Assembly (NCBI RefSeq): GCF_016907355.1
Contig: NZ_JAFBBW010000001.1
Location: forward strand, 1,364,001-1,428,000
From: Agromyces aurantiacus
GTDB lineage: Bacteria; Actinomycetota; Actinomycetes; Actinomycetales; Microbacteriaceae
Length of the DNA: 64,000 bases
Direction: 5' to 3'
Shown: piece after piece, positions 41,735-50,614 of the stretch
How positions within the stretch are numbered: the stretch's first letter is position 1
Layout of the letters: each line of letters begins with the position of its first letter
The notes under the pieces: generated by a model
What the model was told of the DNA's origin: nothing
Databases searched by the model: none
What the model saw: the letters and a program-made list of their open reading frames with translations, nothing else
Made by a program: the position numbers and the translations under genes

Positions 41735-42501
41735 GCGACCGCCCCCTCCTGGGTCTTGGCTCCGGTGATGTAGCCGACGACGTCGTCGCGCGTGGTCTGG
41801 GCCGCGTCGAGCGACGCGACCATCTGGCCGAGGTAGAGCACCTCGATGTAGTCGGCGACCGCGAACACGTCGGCCAGGTTGTGGCTGATGAGGATCACCG
41901 CGACGCCCTGCTCGGCGAGGCGTTCGACGAGGTGCAGGACCTGCTCGGTCTGCGCGACGCCGAGCGCGGCGGTCGGCTCGTCGAGGATGACGACGCGCGC
42001 CTTCTTGAGCACGGCGCGGGCGATCGCGACGGTCTGCCGTTGGCCGCCGGAGAGGCTCGCGACCTTCTGGCGCACCGACTTCACCGTGCGCACCGACAGC
42101 GAACGCAGGGTGTCGGAGGCCTCCTTCTCCATTCGTCCCTCGTCGAACGTGGCGAACTCGGTCTCCTCGCGGCCGAGGAACATGTTCTGGACGATGTCGA
42201 GGTTGTCGCACAGTGCGAGGTCCTGGTACACCACCTCGATACCGAGCCGCGACGCGTCGCGGGGCGTGTGCAGCACGATCTCCTCGCCGTCGAAGCGGAC
42301 GACGCCGCCGTCGTAGGGCTGCACCCCGGCGAGTCCCTTGATCAGCGTGGACTTGCCCGCGCCGTTGTCGCCGACGAGCGCCGTGACCTTGCCCGGGTAC
42401 GCCTTCATGTCGACGCCCTTCAGCACGCTGACGGGTCCGAAGCTCTTGAGGATCCCCTCCAGCTCGATGATGGGGGCGGCCGATTCCCTGCCGGTGTCCA
42501 T
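41731..42501 (-). CDS. sugar ABC transporter ATP-binding protein (single domain)
   Basis: The gene encodes a 256-residue ATPase with one nucleotide-binding domain. Walker A is VGDNGAGKSTLIKGLAG, the Q-loop follows at VVYQDLALCDNLD, the signature is LSGGQRQTVAIARAV, and Walker B is VVILDEPTAALG with the H-loop ISHN. Most CUT2 importers have a double-domain ATPase; a single domain of this size is the FrcA-like arrangement. Ribosome binding site aaagga precedes the ATG. It is coupled to the permease gene. Confidence 0.9.
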   Translation of the reverse strand: MDTGRESAAPIIELEGILKSFGPVSVLKGVDMKAYPGKVTALVGDNGAGKSTLIKGLAGVQPYDGGVVRFDGEEIVLHTPRDASRLGIEVVYQDLALCDNLDIVQNMFLGREETEFATFDEGRMEKEASDTLRSLSVRTVKSVRQKVASLSGGQRQTVAIARAVLKKARVVILDEPTAALGVAQTEQVLHLVERLAEQGVAVILISHNLADVFAVADYIEVLYLGQMVASLDAAQTTRDDVVGYITGAKTQEGAVA

Positions 42502-42591
42502 GCCGGTTCCTTTCCGACGACGCTGTCTCGGCTCTCAGTGTGGCACCGCCGGACCCCGGGTGGGAGTCCCGGCGATGTCGGATGACGGAGC

Positions 42592-42630
42592 GGGGCTCCG
42601 GACCGCGGCGGTGCGCCGGGCCGGAGCCCC
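42592..42630 (-). terminator. hairpin between binding-protein and ATPase genes
   Basis: Arms ggggctccgg (42592-42601) and ccggagcccc (42621-42630) are perfect. In the leftward operon this lies between the binding-protein gene and the ATPase gene, where a stabilising or partially terminating hairpin usually gives more binding protein than membrane components. Confidence 0.65.
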
Positions 42631-42647
42631 CTCCGTGGGTGTGCGTG

Positions 42648-43712
42648 CTAGTAGTCGATGCCGAACTCGTCGCACTTGGCCGCGACCTCGCCCTGGCAGA
42701 GCTCGGCCGGGTCGGCGTCGCCGGCGTCGACGACGTCTTTGACCTGTTCGGGCCCGACGAGCTGCGGCGTCACCGCGATGTACGGCGTGCCGTCCTCGAG
42801 CTCCTGGTCGGCCGTGGGCGTCTCGCCGTTGAGCAGCGACACCGCCAGGTCGACCGCGGCCTCGGCCTCGAGCTTGACCGGCTTGTAGACGGTGGCCGTC
42901 TGCTTGCCGAGCAGCACGTTCTGCAGGCCCGCGATCGAGGCGTCCTGCCCGGAGACCGGTACGACGAGGTTGTTCTTGTCGAGCACCGTGATGACGCCCG
43001 CCGCGTTGGTGTCGTTGGCGACCCACACGGCGTCGACCTTGCCGTTGAGCGAGGTGAGCGCCTGCTCGAAGTTGGTCGCCGACTTGTCGCCGTCCCACAC
43101 GCCCGGCGGCTCGGCGGCCGGCTTGATGCCCGCGGCCTCCATGACCTCGACGGCGCCGTCGTGGAACATCTTCGCGTTGCCGTCGGCCGGGTCGCCGCCC
43201 ATGTAGACGACGACGGCCGTCGCCGGGTCCTTGCCCGCGGCCTTCAGGCCGTCGACGATGGACTGCCCCTCGAGCCGGCCGACCTCGACGTTGTCGAACG
43301 ACACGTAGTAGTCGGCGCCCTCGATCGGGCGGTCGTACGCGATGGCCGGGATGCCCTCGGCCTTGGCCTTCTCGGCGACCGCGGCGCCCGCGCCGTTGTA
43401 GTCGACGAGGAGCATCACGCCGCAGCCCTTGCTGAGCTGCTGGTCGGCGATGGTGGCGTACTTGTTGGTGTCGCCCTGGGCGTTCTGGATGTCGGTCTCG
43501 AAGCCCGCGTCGGCCAGGCCCTGCTCGAGGTACTTCCGGTCGAAGTTCTCCCAGCGCGGCGATGAGGCGGCGTCGGGCAGGATGACGCAGGCGCGCGTGG
43601 CGGCCTCGCCTCCTCCGTCGCCGCCGCCCGAGTCGCCGCTCGAACAGGCCGCCAGCAGCAGCGCCGAGGCACCGGCGATCGCGGCGGCGGAGACCAAGGA
43701 TGTCGTTCTCAT
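42648..43712 (-). CDS. XylF-like sugar-binding lipoprotein
   Basis: The gene encodes a 354-residue periplasmic-binding-protein-fold lipoprotein. The signal peptide ends with the lipobox LLAAC (Cys23), then a Ser/Gly/Asp linker. The mature protein shows CVILPDAASSPRWENFDRKY, NAQGDTNKYATIADQQLSKG, AIAYDRPIEGADYYVSFDNV and VVVYMGGDPADGNAKMFHDG, all close to the XylF pattern, so D-xylose or a related pentose is a reasonable guess. First gene of the leftward importer operon. Confidence 0.88.
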   Translation of the reverse strand: MRTTSLVSAAAIAGASALLLAACSSGDSGGGDGGGEAATRACVILPDAASSPRWENFDRKYLEQGLADAGFETDIQNAQGDTNKYATIADQQLSKGCGVMLLVDYNGAGAAVAEKAKAEGIPAIAYDRPIEGADYYVSFDNVEVGRLEGQSIVDGLKAAGKDPATAVVVYMGGDPADGNAKMFHDGAVEVMEAAGIKPAAEPPGVWDGDKSATNFEQALTSLNGKVDAVWVANDTNAAGVITVLDKNNLVVPVSGQDASIAGLQNVLLGKQTATVYKPVKLEAEAAVDLAVSLLNGETPTADQELEDGTPYIAVTPQLVGPEQVKDVVDAGDADPAELCQGEVAAKCDEFGIDY

Positions 43713-43818
43713 GTCTCTCCCCTACAGGTGAGGTCGACCCCTCCGGGTGCCGTCGTCGTCCTCGGCGGCGGCAGGGGCCATGTTCCTCCTCTTCGCTGTG
43801 GAGCCCAACAGACCCGCA

Positions 43819-43863
43819 TAACGCTTCCGTAACGCCCGGGGCTGTTGGAGGAGAGCGCTCCCA
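43819..43863. promoter_or_regulatory. promoter region with TAACGC repeats and a LacI-type site
   Basis: Between the divergent importer and exporter genes, TAACGC occurs at 43819-43824 and 43830-43835, 11 bp apart. Downstream, GAGCGCTC (43853-43860) sits in a block resembling the CebR operator TGGGAGCGCTCCCA at 12 of 14 positions. A LacI-family sugar regulator could act here; no such gene is adjacent. Confidence 0.4.
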
Positions 43864-43933
43864 CGTCCGGGTGCCGCCCCGATGGGGGAGACGGGGATGG
43901 CGCGGGTGCCCGCGCGGCGGCAGAATGGAGCAC

Positions 43934-45703
43934 ATGCATTGGCAAGCGTTTTCCCAGATCGAGCGAGCCGTGGACGGCCGCCGTCCCACCCGCAGCCTGC
44001 TCACGCTCCTGGCCATGCATCGCGGCCGCGTCGCGGCATCCGTCGGCTTCTTCGCGCTGAAGGACACCCCGCTCTGGCTCATGCCGGTGGTCACCGCCCA
44101 GATCATCGACGTCGTGGTGGCCGGCGGCCCGCTGCGCTCCCTCGCCCTCTGGGCCGGCATCGCCCTGGTCGCGCTCGTGCAGAACTACCCCAACCACGTC
44201 GCCTACACGCGCCTCTTCATGGGCGCCGTGCGCGACATCGGGCGAGACCTGCGGAACGCGCTCGCCGAGCGTCTGCAGGCGCTCTCGATCGGCTTCCATA
44301 CCCGGGCCAACTCGGCGATCGTGCAGACCAAGGTCGTTCGCGACGTCGAGAACGTCGAGGTCATGCTCCAGCAGGCCGCACACCCGCTGCTCTCGGCGAC
44401 CATGGTGCTCGCGGGGGCGATCACCATGACCGCGATCAACGTGCCGCAGTTCCTGCCGGTCTACGCGCTCGCGATCCCGCTCGCGGTGCTGCTCCGCGCC
44501 ATCCTCAACCGCCGCAGCCGCGCGCGGAACGAATCCTTCCGGCGCGAGGTCGAGGAGTTCTCGGCGCGCGTCGGCGAGATGGCGACGCTGCTGCCCATCA
44601 CGCGCGCGCACGGGCTCGAGCGGGTCGCGGTGCGGCGCGTCGCGCACGGCGCCGACGGCGTGCGGCAGGCCGGCTTCGCGCTCGACCTGCTCAACGGCCG
44701 GTTCGCGTCGCTCTCGTGGGTGTCGCTGCAGCTCCTCGGCGTCGGATGCCTCGTGCTCGCGGCCTGGATCTCGGTGAGCGGATGGCTGCCGATCACGGCC
44801 GGGCAGGTCGTGCTGCTGAGCTCCTACTTCGCGCTGCTCACCCAGGCCGCGACGGGCCTGCTCATGCTCCTGCCGATCATCGCGCGCGGCACCGAATCCG
44901 TCCGATCCATCGCCGAGGTGCTCCAGGAACCCGACCTCGAGCTCAACGAGGGCAAGCGGCCCGTCGAGCGCGTAGCGGGCGACATCCGCCTCGAACGCGC
45001 CGAGGTGCGCTACGAGTTCGGCGAACCGCCCGCGCTCGACGACGTCACGCTCGAGATCCGACCCGGCGAGACGGTCGCGTTCGTGGGCTCCTCGGGCTCC
45101 GGCAAGTCGACCCTGCTCAACCTCGTGCTCGGCTTCCTCCGGCCCACGCGCGGGCGCGTGCGGCTCGACGGCGTCGACATGCAGGAACTCGACCTTCGCA
45201 CCTTCCGCCGGTTCGTCTCGGTCGTGCCGCAGGAGTCGGTGCTCTTCGAGGGCAGCATCCGCGACAACATCGTCTACGGGCTCGGCGAGGTCGACGACGA
45301 ACGCGTGCTCGCCGCCCTGCGCGACGCCAACGCGCTCGAGATCGTCGAGTCCCAGCCGCGGGGCTGGGACACCATCGTGGGGGAGCGCGGCGCGCGGCTC
45401 TCGGGGGGCCAGCGGCAGCGACTGTCGATCGCGCGGGCGCTCGTGCGCGACCCCCGCGTGCTGCTGCTCGACGAGGCGACGAGCGCGCTCGACCCCGAGT
45501 CGGAGGCGAAGGTCAAGGAGGCGCTCGCCAGGCTCATGCGCGGACGCACGACGCTCGTCGTCGCGCACCGGCTCAGCACCATCCGCTCGGCCGACCGCAT
45601 CGTCGTGCTCGAACACGGCCGCATCGTCGAGACCGGCAGCCACGACGACCTCGTCGCCGCGGGCGGGCGCTACGCGCAGCTCCACCGCGTGCAGTCGGCG
45701 TGA
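43934..45703 (+). CDS. ABC exporter, fused membrane and ATPase domains
   Basis: The gene encodes a 589-residue half-transporter. Six membrane helices (about 30-310) are followed by the ATPase: Walker A FVGSSGSGKSTLLNLVLG, signature LSGGQRQRLSIARAL, Walker B VLLLDEATSALD and H-loop VVAHRLSTIRSAD. Two such proteins or subunits form one exporter. The family exports lipids, peptides or drugs, and the substrate is unknown. I use the ATG at 43934 with ggag 3 nt before it; an ATG at 43925 is in frame. A GGCAAGCGTTTTCC block (43941-43954) inside the first codons resembles a LacI-family site. Confidence 0.9.
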   Translation: MHWQAFSQIERAVDGRRPTRSLLTLLAMHRGRVAASVGFFALKDTPLWLMPVVTAQIIDVVVAGGPLRSLALWAGIALVALVQNYPNHVAYTRLFMGAVRDIGRDLRNALAERLQALSIGFHTRANSAIVQTKVVRDVENVEVMLQQAAHPLLSATMVLAGAITMTAINVPQFLPVYALAIPLAVLLRAILNRRSRARNESFRREVEEFSARVGEMATLLPITRAHGLERVAVRRVAHGADGVRQAGFALDLLNGRFASLSWVSLQLLGVGCLVLAAWISVSGWLPITAGQVVLLSSYFALLTQAATGLLMLLPIIARGTESVRSIAEVLQEPDLELNEGKRPVERVAGDIRLERAEVRYEFGEPPALDDVTLEIRPGETVAFVGSSGSGKSTLLNLVLGFLRPTRGRVRLDGVDMQELDLRTFRRFVSVVPQESVLFEGSIRDNIVYGLGEVDDERVLAALRDANALEIVESQPRGWDTIVGERGARLSGGQRQRLSIARALVRDPRVLLLDEATSALDPESEAKVKEALARLMRGRTTLVVAHRLSTIRSADRIVVLEHGRIVETGSHDDLVAAGGRYAQLHRVQSA

Positions 45704-45709
45704 TCCCGC

Positions 45710-45746
45710 TAGCCTGACGGGAACGGGCTCAGGGGAGCCCGCTCCC
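45710..45746 (+). promoter_or_regulatory. promoter and palindrome before the DUF1254 gene
   Basis: A TAGCCT hexamer (45710-45715) can serve as -10. It is followed by the palindrome GGGAGC-CC-GCTCCC (45733-45746), 13 bp before the ATG, which could be an operator or a small leader hairpin. Confidence 0.4.
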
Positions 45747-45759
45747 GGGGGTGCGGCAC

Positions 45760-47094
45760 ATGGATTCGACCGAACGACTGCTCGTGGACGGCTACGTCTT
45801 CGGGTATCCGCTCGTCTACAACCTCTCCTCTATCCAGGCGATCGCGGAGCACGGCATGGGGTCGGCGCTGCCGGCGCCCGGATGGAACCGGTTCGCGTTC
45901 GCCCCGCGGCTCGGCACGCCCGAGGACGCGTTCGTGAGCGTGAACAACGACACGCTCTACGCGCTCGCCTTCCTCGACCTCTCGGGCGGTCCCGTGCGCC
46001 TGCACGTGCCCGACACCGACGGCGCCTACTACGTGCTGCAGTTCGTCGACGCCTGGACGAACAACTTCGCGTACATCGGGCGCCGCGCGACCGGCACGGC
46101 CGAGGGCGAGTTCCTCATCGTCCCGCCCGGCTGGGACGGCGCCGTGCCGGACGGAGTGCGCGTGATCGAGTCGCCGACCGACGTCGCCGCGATCGTCGGC
46201 CGGCTCGCCGTCGACGGCGAGGACGACCTGCCGCGCGTCGCGGGCATCCAGGCGGGGCTCACGCTCGAGCCGCTGCCCGGCAACGGCCCCCTCCGCGGCA
46301 TCCCCGCCGGGCACGCCGCCCAGCTGCCCGAGCACCTGCGCCCGTGGGAGCTCATGCGCGCGTGGAGCCAGGCGTTCCCGCCCGCCGAGGCCGATCGCGA
46401 GTACCTGGCCCGCTTCGCGCCGTACGGGCTCGCCGACCCCGGCAACCCCTTCGGCATCGTCGCGCGCGAGCTCGACGCCCACCTCGCCCACGCGACCGCC
46501 GAGGGGCGCAACCGCATCGAGGAGCTCTCGAAGCCCGACACCTCGGCGGCCGTGAACGGGTGGAACCTGCTCGTGCACGCCTTCGACTACAACCTCGACC
46601 ACTTCGGCATCGGCACGCTCGACGCGCCCGAGTGGCGCATCGCCGACCGGACGCAGGCCTACGAGACCCGCGCCCGGTCGGCCCGCAACGGGCTCTGGGG
46701 CAACCACGGGTACGAGGCCGTGTACGGCGAGGTCTTCGTCGACGCCGACGGGCGGCAGCTGACCGGCGCGCACGCGTACGAGCTCCGGCTCGAGGAGCCG
46801 CCGCCCGCCGACGCGTTCTGGTCGATCACGATGTACTCGATGCCCGACTTCCTGCTCGTCGAGAACCCGATCGACCGGTACTCGATCGGGGACCGCACGC
46901 CCGGCCTCGTGCGCGCCGCCGACGGATCGCTCGTGATCCGCATGCAGCACGAGCGACCGTCCGAGGCGGATGCCGCGGCGAACTGGCTGCCGACGCCGGC
47001 GGGGGACTTCCGGCCGATGGTGCGCATCTACCAGCCGCGGTCGGCGGTGCTCGACGGCACCTATCGCCTGCCGGCGATCACACGCCTGGACTGA
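45760..47094 (+). CDS. DUF1254/DUF1214 domain protein
   Basis: The gene encodes a 444-residue protein with an N-terminal DUF1254 part (VDGYVFGYPLVYNLSSIQAI, then NNDTLYALAFLDLSGGPVRL and YYVLQFVDAWTNNFAYIGRR) and a C-terminal DUF1214 part (DAFWSITMYSMPDFLLVENP, then RYSIGDRTPGLVRAADGSLV and MVRIYQPRS). Such proteins are widespread, often exported in other bacteria, but no signal peptide is visible here. Function is not established. It overlaps the convergent isomerase gene by 17 bp. Confidence 0.85.
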   Translation: MDSTERLLVDGYVFGYPLVYNLSSIQAIAEHGMGSALPAPGWNRFAFAPRLGTPEDAFVSVNNDTLYALAFLDLSGGPVRLHVPDTDGAYYVLQFVDAWTNNFAYIGRRATGTAEGEFLIVPPGWDGAVPDGVRVIESPTDVAAIVGRLAVDGEDDLPRVAGIQAGLTLEPLPGNGPLRGIPAGHAAQLPEHLRPWELMRAWSQAFPPAEADREYLARFAPYGLADPGNPFGIVARELDAHLAHATAEGRNRIEELSKPDTSAAVNGWNLLVHAFDYNLDHFGIGTLDAPEWRIADRTQAYETRARSARNGLWGNHGYEAVYGEVFVDADGRQLTGAHAYELRLEEPPPADAFWSITMYSMPDFLLVENPIDRYSIGDRTPGLVRAADGSLVIRMQHERPSEADAAANWLPTPAGDFRPMVRIYQPRSAVLDGTYRLPAITRLD

Positions 47095-47980
47095 CCGGGA
47101 CCGCCGGGGCGGGTGCGGCGGCGAGGTGCGGGGCGACCGCGGCCTCGAAGGATTCCGCGGTGCGCTCGGCGACCTCGGCGAACGGCGCGGCCCAGATGTC
47201 GGCGTTGAACAGCTCGACCTCGATGTCGCGGTCGTAGCCGGTCGCCTCGACGGCGCGCGTCAACGACGCGAAGTCGACCGCGCCGTCGCCGGGATAGTGC
47301 CGCGCGAGCAGCACGTCGGCCGGCAGCGGCGCCTTCCAGTCGCACGCCTGGTAGCTCGCGATGCGGCCCTCGCGACCGGCGCGCGCGATCTGGTCGAGCG
47401 CCTCGGGATCCCACCAGACGTGGAAGGTGTCGACCTCGACGCCGACGACCTCGGGCGCGAACGGTGCCGCGAGGTCGAGGGCCTGCTTCAGCGTCGACAC
47501 GACGGCCCGGTCGGAGACGTACATCGGGTGCAGCGGCTCGATCGAGAGCTGCACGCCGGCCGCCTCGGCGATGGGCGCGAGCTCGGCGAGGGCGTCGGCG
47601 ACCCGTGAACGGGCGCCGATCAGGTCGGTGGAACCCTCGGGGATGCCGCCCGCGACGAGCACCAGCACGGCCGTCGAACCGGGCGCCCCGGCGGCCGCGA
47701 GCGTCGCGGTCTCCTCGATCGCGCGCCGGTTGTCGTCGATCGACGCGCGACGGTCGGGGCCCTCGGGCATCGTGAAGAACCCGCCGCGGCAGAGGCTCGT
47801 GAAACGCAGCCCCGAGTCGGCCAGGCGAGCGGATGCCTCGGCGAGGCCCACCTCGGCGACGGGCTCGCGCCACAGGCCGATGGCCTGGTAGCCTGCCGCA
47901 GCCGTGACGTCGAGCGCCTCCTGCAGGGACGCGTGCTTGATCGTCGCCTGGTTCAGCGAGAGCCTCGGATGAGCGCTCAT
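47078..47980 (-). CDS. sugar phosphate isomerase/epimerase (AP endonuclease 2-like fold)
   Basis: The gene encodes a 300-residue TIM-barrel protein of the xylose-isomerase-like family. Features are LSLNQATIKHASLQEALDVT, YQAIGLWREPVAEVG, SIEPLHPMYVSDR (metal Glu and His), VVGVEVDTFHVWWDP (Asp-x-x-His) and IEVELFNADIWAAP (metal Glu). It probably isomerises or epimerises a ketose or inosose. Its ATG overlaps the stop of the DUF993 gene (ATGA), so it is the third gene of the Gfo/Idh-DUF993 operon. Confidence 0.85.
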   Translation of the reverse strand: MSAHPRLSLNQATIKHASLQEALDVTAAAGYQAIGLWREPVAEVGLAEASARLADSGLRFTSLCRGGFFTMPEGPDRRASIDDNRRAIEETATLAAAGAPGSTAVLVLVAGGIPEGSTDLIGARSRVADALAELAPIAEAAGVQLSIEPLHPMYVSDRAVVSTLKQALDLAAPFAPEVVGVEVDTFHVWWDPEALDQIARAGREGRIASYQACDWKAPLPADVLLARHYPGDGAVDFASLTRAVEATGYDRDIEVELFNADIWAAPFAEVAERTAESFEAAVAPHLAAAPAPAVPVSPGV

Positions 47981-49251
47981 GCCGGGACCCCCGCGGTGGC
48001 CGGGGCGGCGGCGGGGTCGGACGCGGCGGGGTCGGACGCGTCATCCGCCTGCGCCGGCTCGACGCGCGCCGTGCTCGTGTCGATGCCGTTGATCGTCAGC
48101 AGCTCGTGCCAGCGGGCCGCCGCGAGCTCGGGGCGCTCGAGCGCGCCCGAGCCGTTCGCGAGCTCGACGATGCGCGAGAGGTGGGGGAGGCTGCGGGCGG
48201 CGTGCAGGCCGCCGACCATCTGGAACGCCGGCTGGTGGCCGTTCAGCCACGAGAGGAACGCCACGCCGGTCTTGTAGTAGTACGTGGGAGCGGCGAAGAC
48301 CTGGCGCGAGAGCTCCTCCGTCGGGCCGAGGATGCGGCGGTAGGCGTCGACGTCGTCGGCGTCGAGCGCCTGGATCGCGGCCGACGCGTTCGGCGCGAGC
48401 GCCGCGAAGGCGCCGAGCAGCGCGTCGGAGTGCGAAGCCCGCACTGAGCCCGCCGAAGGGTCGCCCTCGATGAGCGCGACGTAGTGGAAGTCGTCGCCCG
48501 TGAACATCCGGGCCGACTCGGGCAGCCGTCGGCGCACCGAGATCTCGGCGCCGGCGTCGAGCAGGCTCATCTTGACGCCCTGCACCTTCTCGCGATTCGC
48601 CTCGATGATCTGGAGGAGCGTGCCCGCCGCGGCATCCGTGTCGGTCGACCCGAAGTACCCCTCGAGCGCCGGGTCGAACGCGGTGCCGAGCCAGTGCAGC
48701 ACGACGGGCGCGCTCGCGCGCTGCAGCACCTCGCGGTAGACGCGACGGTAGTCGTCAGGGCTCTGCGCGGCGCGCGCCAGGTGGCGGCTCGCCATGAGCA
48801 CGGCGCCGGCGCCGGCATCCTCGGCGTGGTGCAGCTGCTGCGTGTAGGCGTCGATCACCTGCTCGAGGGAGATGGACTCGTCGCCGACGTGGTCCGTATT
48901 CACGCCGACGACGAGGCGTCCGCCCGCCGACGCCGCCTCGGCGGCGCTGCGGGAGATGAGTTCGCGCGTCGCGGCCGCATCGAGGCCCATGTTGCGCTGC
49001 GCGGTGTCCATGGCGTCCGCGACGCCGAGGCCCCACGACCACACGTGGTGGCGGAAGGCGAGGGTCGCGTCCCAGTCGATCTCGGCCGGCTGCCCCGGCG
49101 TGTTGTCGGCGTGCGCCTTCGGGACGACGTGCGCGGCGGCATAGGCGACGCGCGCCTGCAGCGGCCTGCGCGGCTTGGCGAAGGATGGCGCGGGGGCCAG
49201 GGCGACGGCGCGAGTCGCGCCATCCGCGCCCAGCAGGGTGAGCGAGGTCAT
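47977..49251 (-). CDS. DUF993 family protein (aldolase-like TIM barrel)
   Basis: The gene encodes a 424-residue protein of the DUF993 family, which looks like a class I aldolase/dihydrodipicolinate synthase relative. Recognisable segments are YAAAHVVPKAHADNTPGQPA, WDATLAFRHHVWSWGLGVAD, APVVLHWLGTAFDPALEGYF, and VQGVKMSLLDAGAEISVRRR with a candidate Schiff-base Lys in VKMS. A repeat-like block (48442-48461) encodes GDPSAGSVRA in frame. The C-terminal 25 residues are Ala/Pro/Asp-rich and probably disordered. It lies 2 bp after the Gfo/Idh gene and overlaps the isomerase gene. Confidence 0.85.
   Translation of the reverse strand: MTSLTLLGADGATRAVALAPAPSFAKPRRPLQARVAYAAAHVVPKAHADNTPGQPAEIDWDATLAFRHHVWSWGLGVADAMDTAQRNMGLDAAATRELISRSAAEAASAGGRLVVGVNTDHVGDESISLEQVIDAYTQQLHHAEDAGAGAVLMASRHLARAAQSPDDYRRVYREVLQRASAPVVLHWLGTAFDPALEGYFGSTDTDAAAGTLLQIIEANREKVQGVKMSLLDAGAEISVRRRLPESARMFTGDDFHYVALIEGDPSAGSVRASHSDALLGAFAALAPNASAAIQALDADDVDAYRRILGPTEELSRQVFAAPTYYYKTGVAFLSWLNGHQPAFQMVGGLHAARSLPHLSRIVELANGSGALERPELAAARWHELLTINGIDTSTARVEPAQADDASDPAASDPAAAPATAGVPA
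48442..48461. repeat. REP-like palindromic word inside the DUF993 gene
   Basis: cactgagcccgccgaagggt resembles the TGAGC...GAAGG type of dispersed repeat that I recall as common between genes in Microbacteriaceae. Here it lies in a coding region and is translated in frame as part of GDPSAGSVRA. Identification as a repeat family member is from memory only. Confidence 0.35.
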
Positions 49252-49253
49252 GG

Positions 49254-50480
49254 TCAGCGGGCCCCCGTGAGCTCGGACGCGTCGCCCGGCACGGCGACCG
49301 TCTCGACGGGGGAGTCGAGCGTCACGACCGGGATCTCGATGCGGCGGCCCTCGGCGTTCGAGCGCAGGCCCTCCTCGGCGAGGAGCACGCCGCGCGCGCC
49401 GGCGAGGAAGTCGTAGTGGTTCGGGGCGTCCTCGACGACGTGGCGGATGAACTCCTCCCACTGCTCCTGGAAGCCGTTCTGGAAGTCGCGGTTGCCGGGG
49501 CTCTCGATCCAGTCGGCGGCGTAGTCGTGGTCGTCGGCGAGGTCGGGGTTCCACACCGGCTTGGGGGTCGCGTTGCGTGGCTGGATCTTGCAGCCGAACA
49601 GGCCCACGACGGCCGAGCCGTGGGTGCCGTCGACCTGGAACTCCACGAGCTCGTCGCGGTTCACGCGCGTCGTCCAGCTCGAGTTCAGCTGCGCGGTGAT
49701 GCCGCCCTCGAGCTCGAAGATCGCGTAGGCCGCGTCATCCGCGGTCGCCCGGTAGGTCTCGCCCCGCTCGTCGACGCGCTCGGGGACCTCGGTCACGGCC
49801 TTGGCGTACACCGACTCGACGCGGCCGAACAGGTTCTCCAGCACGTAGCTCCAGTGCGGGAACATGTCGACGATGATGCCGCCGCCGTCCTCGGCGCGGT
49901 AGTTCCAGCTCGGCCGCTGCGCGGGCTGCCAGTCGCCCTCGAACACCCAGTAGCCGAACTCGCCGCGCACGCTCAGGATGCGGCCGAAGAAGCCGCTGTC
50001 GATCAGGCGCTTCAGCTTCTGCAGGCCCGGCAGGTAGAGCTTGTCGTGCACGACGCCGTTCTTCACGCCGGCCTCCTGCGCGAGGCGCGCGAGCTCGAGG
50101 GCCTCGTCGAACGACTCGGCGGTCGGCTTCTCGGTGTAGATCGCCTTGCCCGCCGTGATCGCCTTCTTCAGGGCGGCCGCGCGCGCCTTGGTGACGAGGA
50201 AGTCGGAGTAGATCGACCAGCGGTCGTCGGCGAGCGCGGCGTCGAGATCGGTCGTCCAGTGCTCGAGGCCGTGCTTGGCAGCGAGCTCGGCGAGCTTCGC
50301 CTCGCTGCGGCCGACGAGGAGCGGCTCGACCTGCACGCGCGTGATGCCGTCGGAGAGGAGCACGCCGCCCTGCTCGCGGATCGCGAGGATCGAGCGCACG
50401 AGGTGCTGGCGGTAGCCCATACGGCCGGACACGCCGTTCATGATGATGCCGATGGTCTTCGGGGTCGTCGCGTCTGCCAC
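49254..50480 (-). CDS. Gfo/Idh/MocA family oxidoreductase
   Basis: The gene encodes a 408-residue NAD(P)-dependent sugar or inositol dehydrogenase-type protein. The Rossmann start is TIGIIMNGVSGRMGYRQHLV, and the family Lys-Pro motif is in GKAIYTEKPTAESFDEAL. Catalytic-region elements include GGGIIVDMFPHWSYVLENLF. It starts with a GTG, with aggaacc upstream. It is the first gene of an operon with DUF993 and a sugar isomerase, probably oxidising a carbohydrate at the head of the pathway. A LacI-type operator and promoter precede it. Confidence 0.88.
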   Translation of the reverse strand: MADATTPKTIGIIMNGVSGRMGYRQHLVRSILAIREQGGVLLSDGITRVQVEPLLVGRSEAKLAELAAKHGLEHWTTDLDAALADDRWSIYSDFLVTKARAAALKKAITAGKAIYTEKPTAESFDEALELARLAQEAGVKNGVVHDKLYLPGLQKLKRLIDSGFFGRILSVRGEFGYWVFEGDWQPAQRPSWNYRAEDGGGIIVDMFPHWSYVLENLFGRVESVYAKAVTEVPERVDERGETYRATADDAAYAIFELEGGITAQLNSSWTTRVNRDELVEFQVDGTHGSAVVGLFGCKIQPRNATPKPVWNPDLADDHDYAADWIESPGNRDFQNGFQEQWEEFIRHVVEDAPNHYDFLAGARGVLLAEEGLRSNAEGRRIEIPVVTLDSPVETVAVPGDASELTGAR

Positions 50481-50548
50481 GGTGGTTCCTCTTCGTGCCG
50501 GGAGCGGACGACTCGCGGGACCGTCTGGTCCGGCTGCCGCGCCGCTGC

Positions 50549-50595
50549 GGGAAAGCGTTTACCCGAGTGTATGACACGGTTCGCGGTTCGCGCAA
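50549..50595 (-). promoter_or_regulatory. promoter and LacI-type operator of the Gfo/Idh-DUF993 operon
   Basis: On the minus strand, TTGCGC (50595-50590), 18 bp and TACACT (50571-50566) form a promoter. The palindrome GGGAAAGCGTTTACCC (50549-50564) lies directly downstream, over the expected transcription start, as in LacI-repressed genes. The regulator is probably the LacI gene at 51201-52235. Confidence 0.6.
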
Positions 50596-50614
50596 CACCC
50601 GCATTGAGCGGCCC

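Noticed and set aside
40451..43712. ribose importer (RbsABC)
   Set aside because: The ATPase has one domain only and the binding protein and permease have XylF/XylH features, so ribose is less likely.
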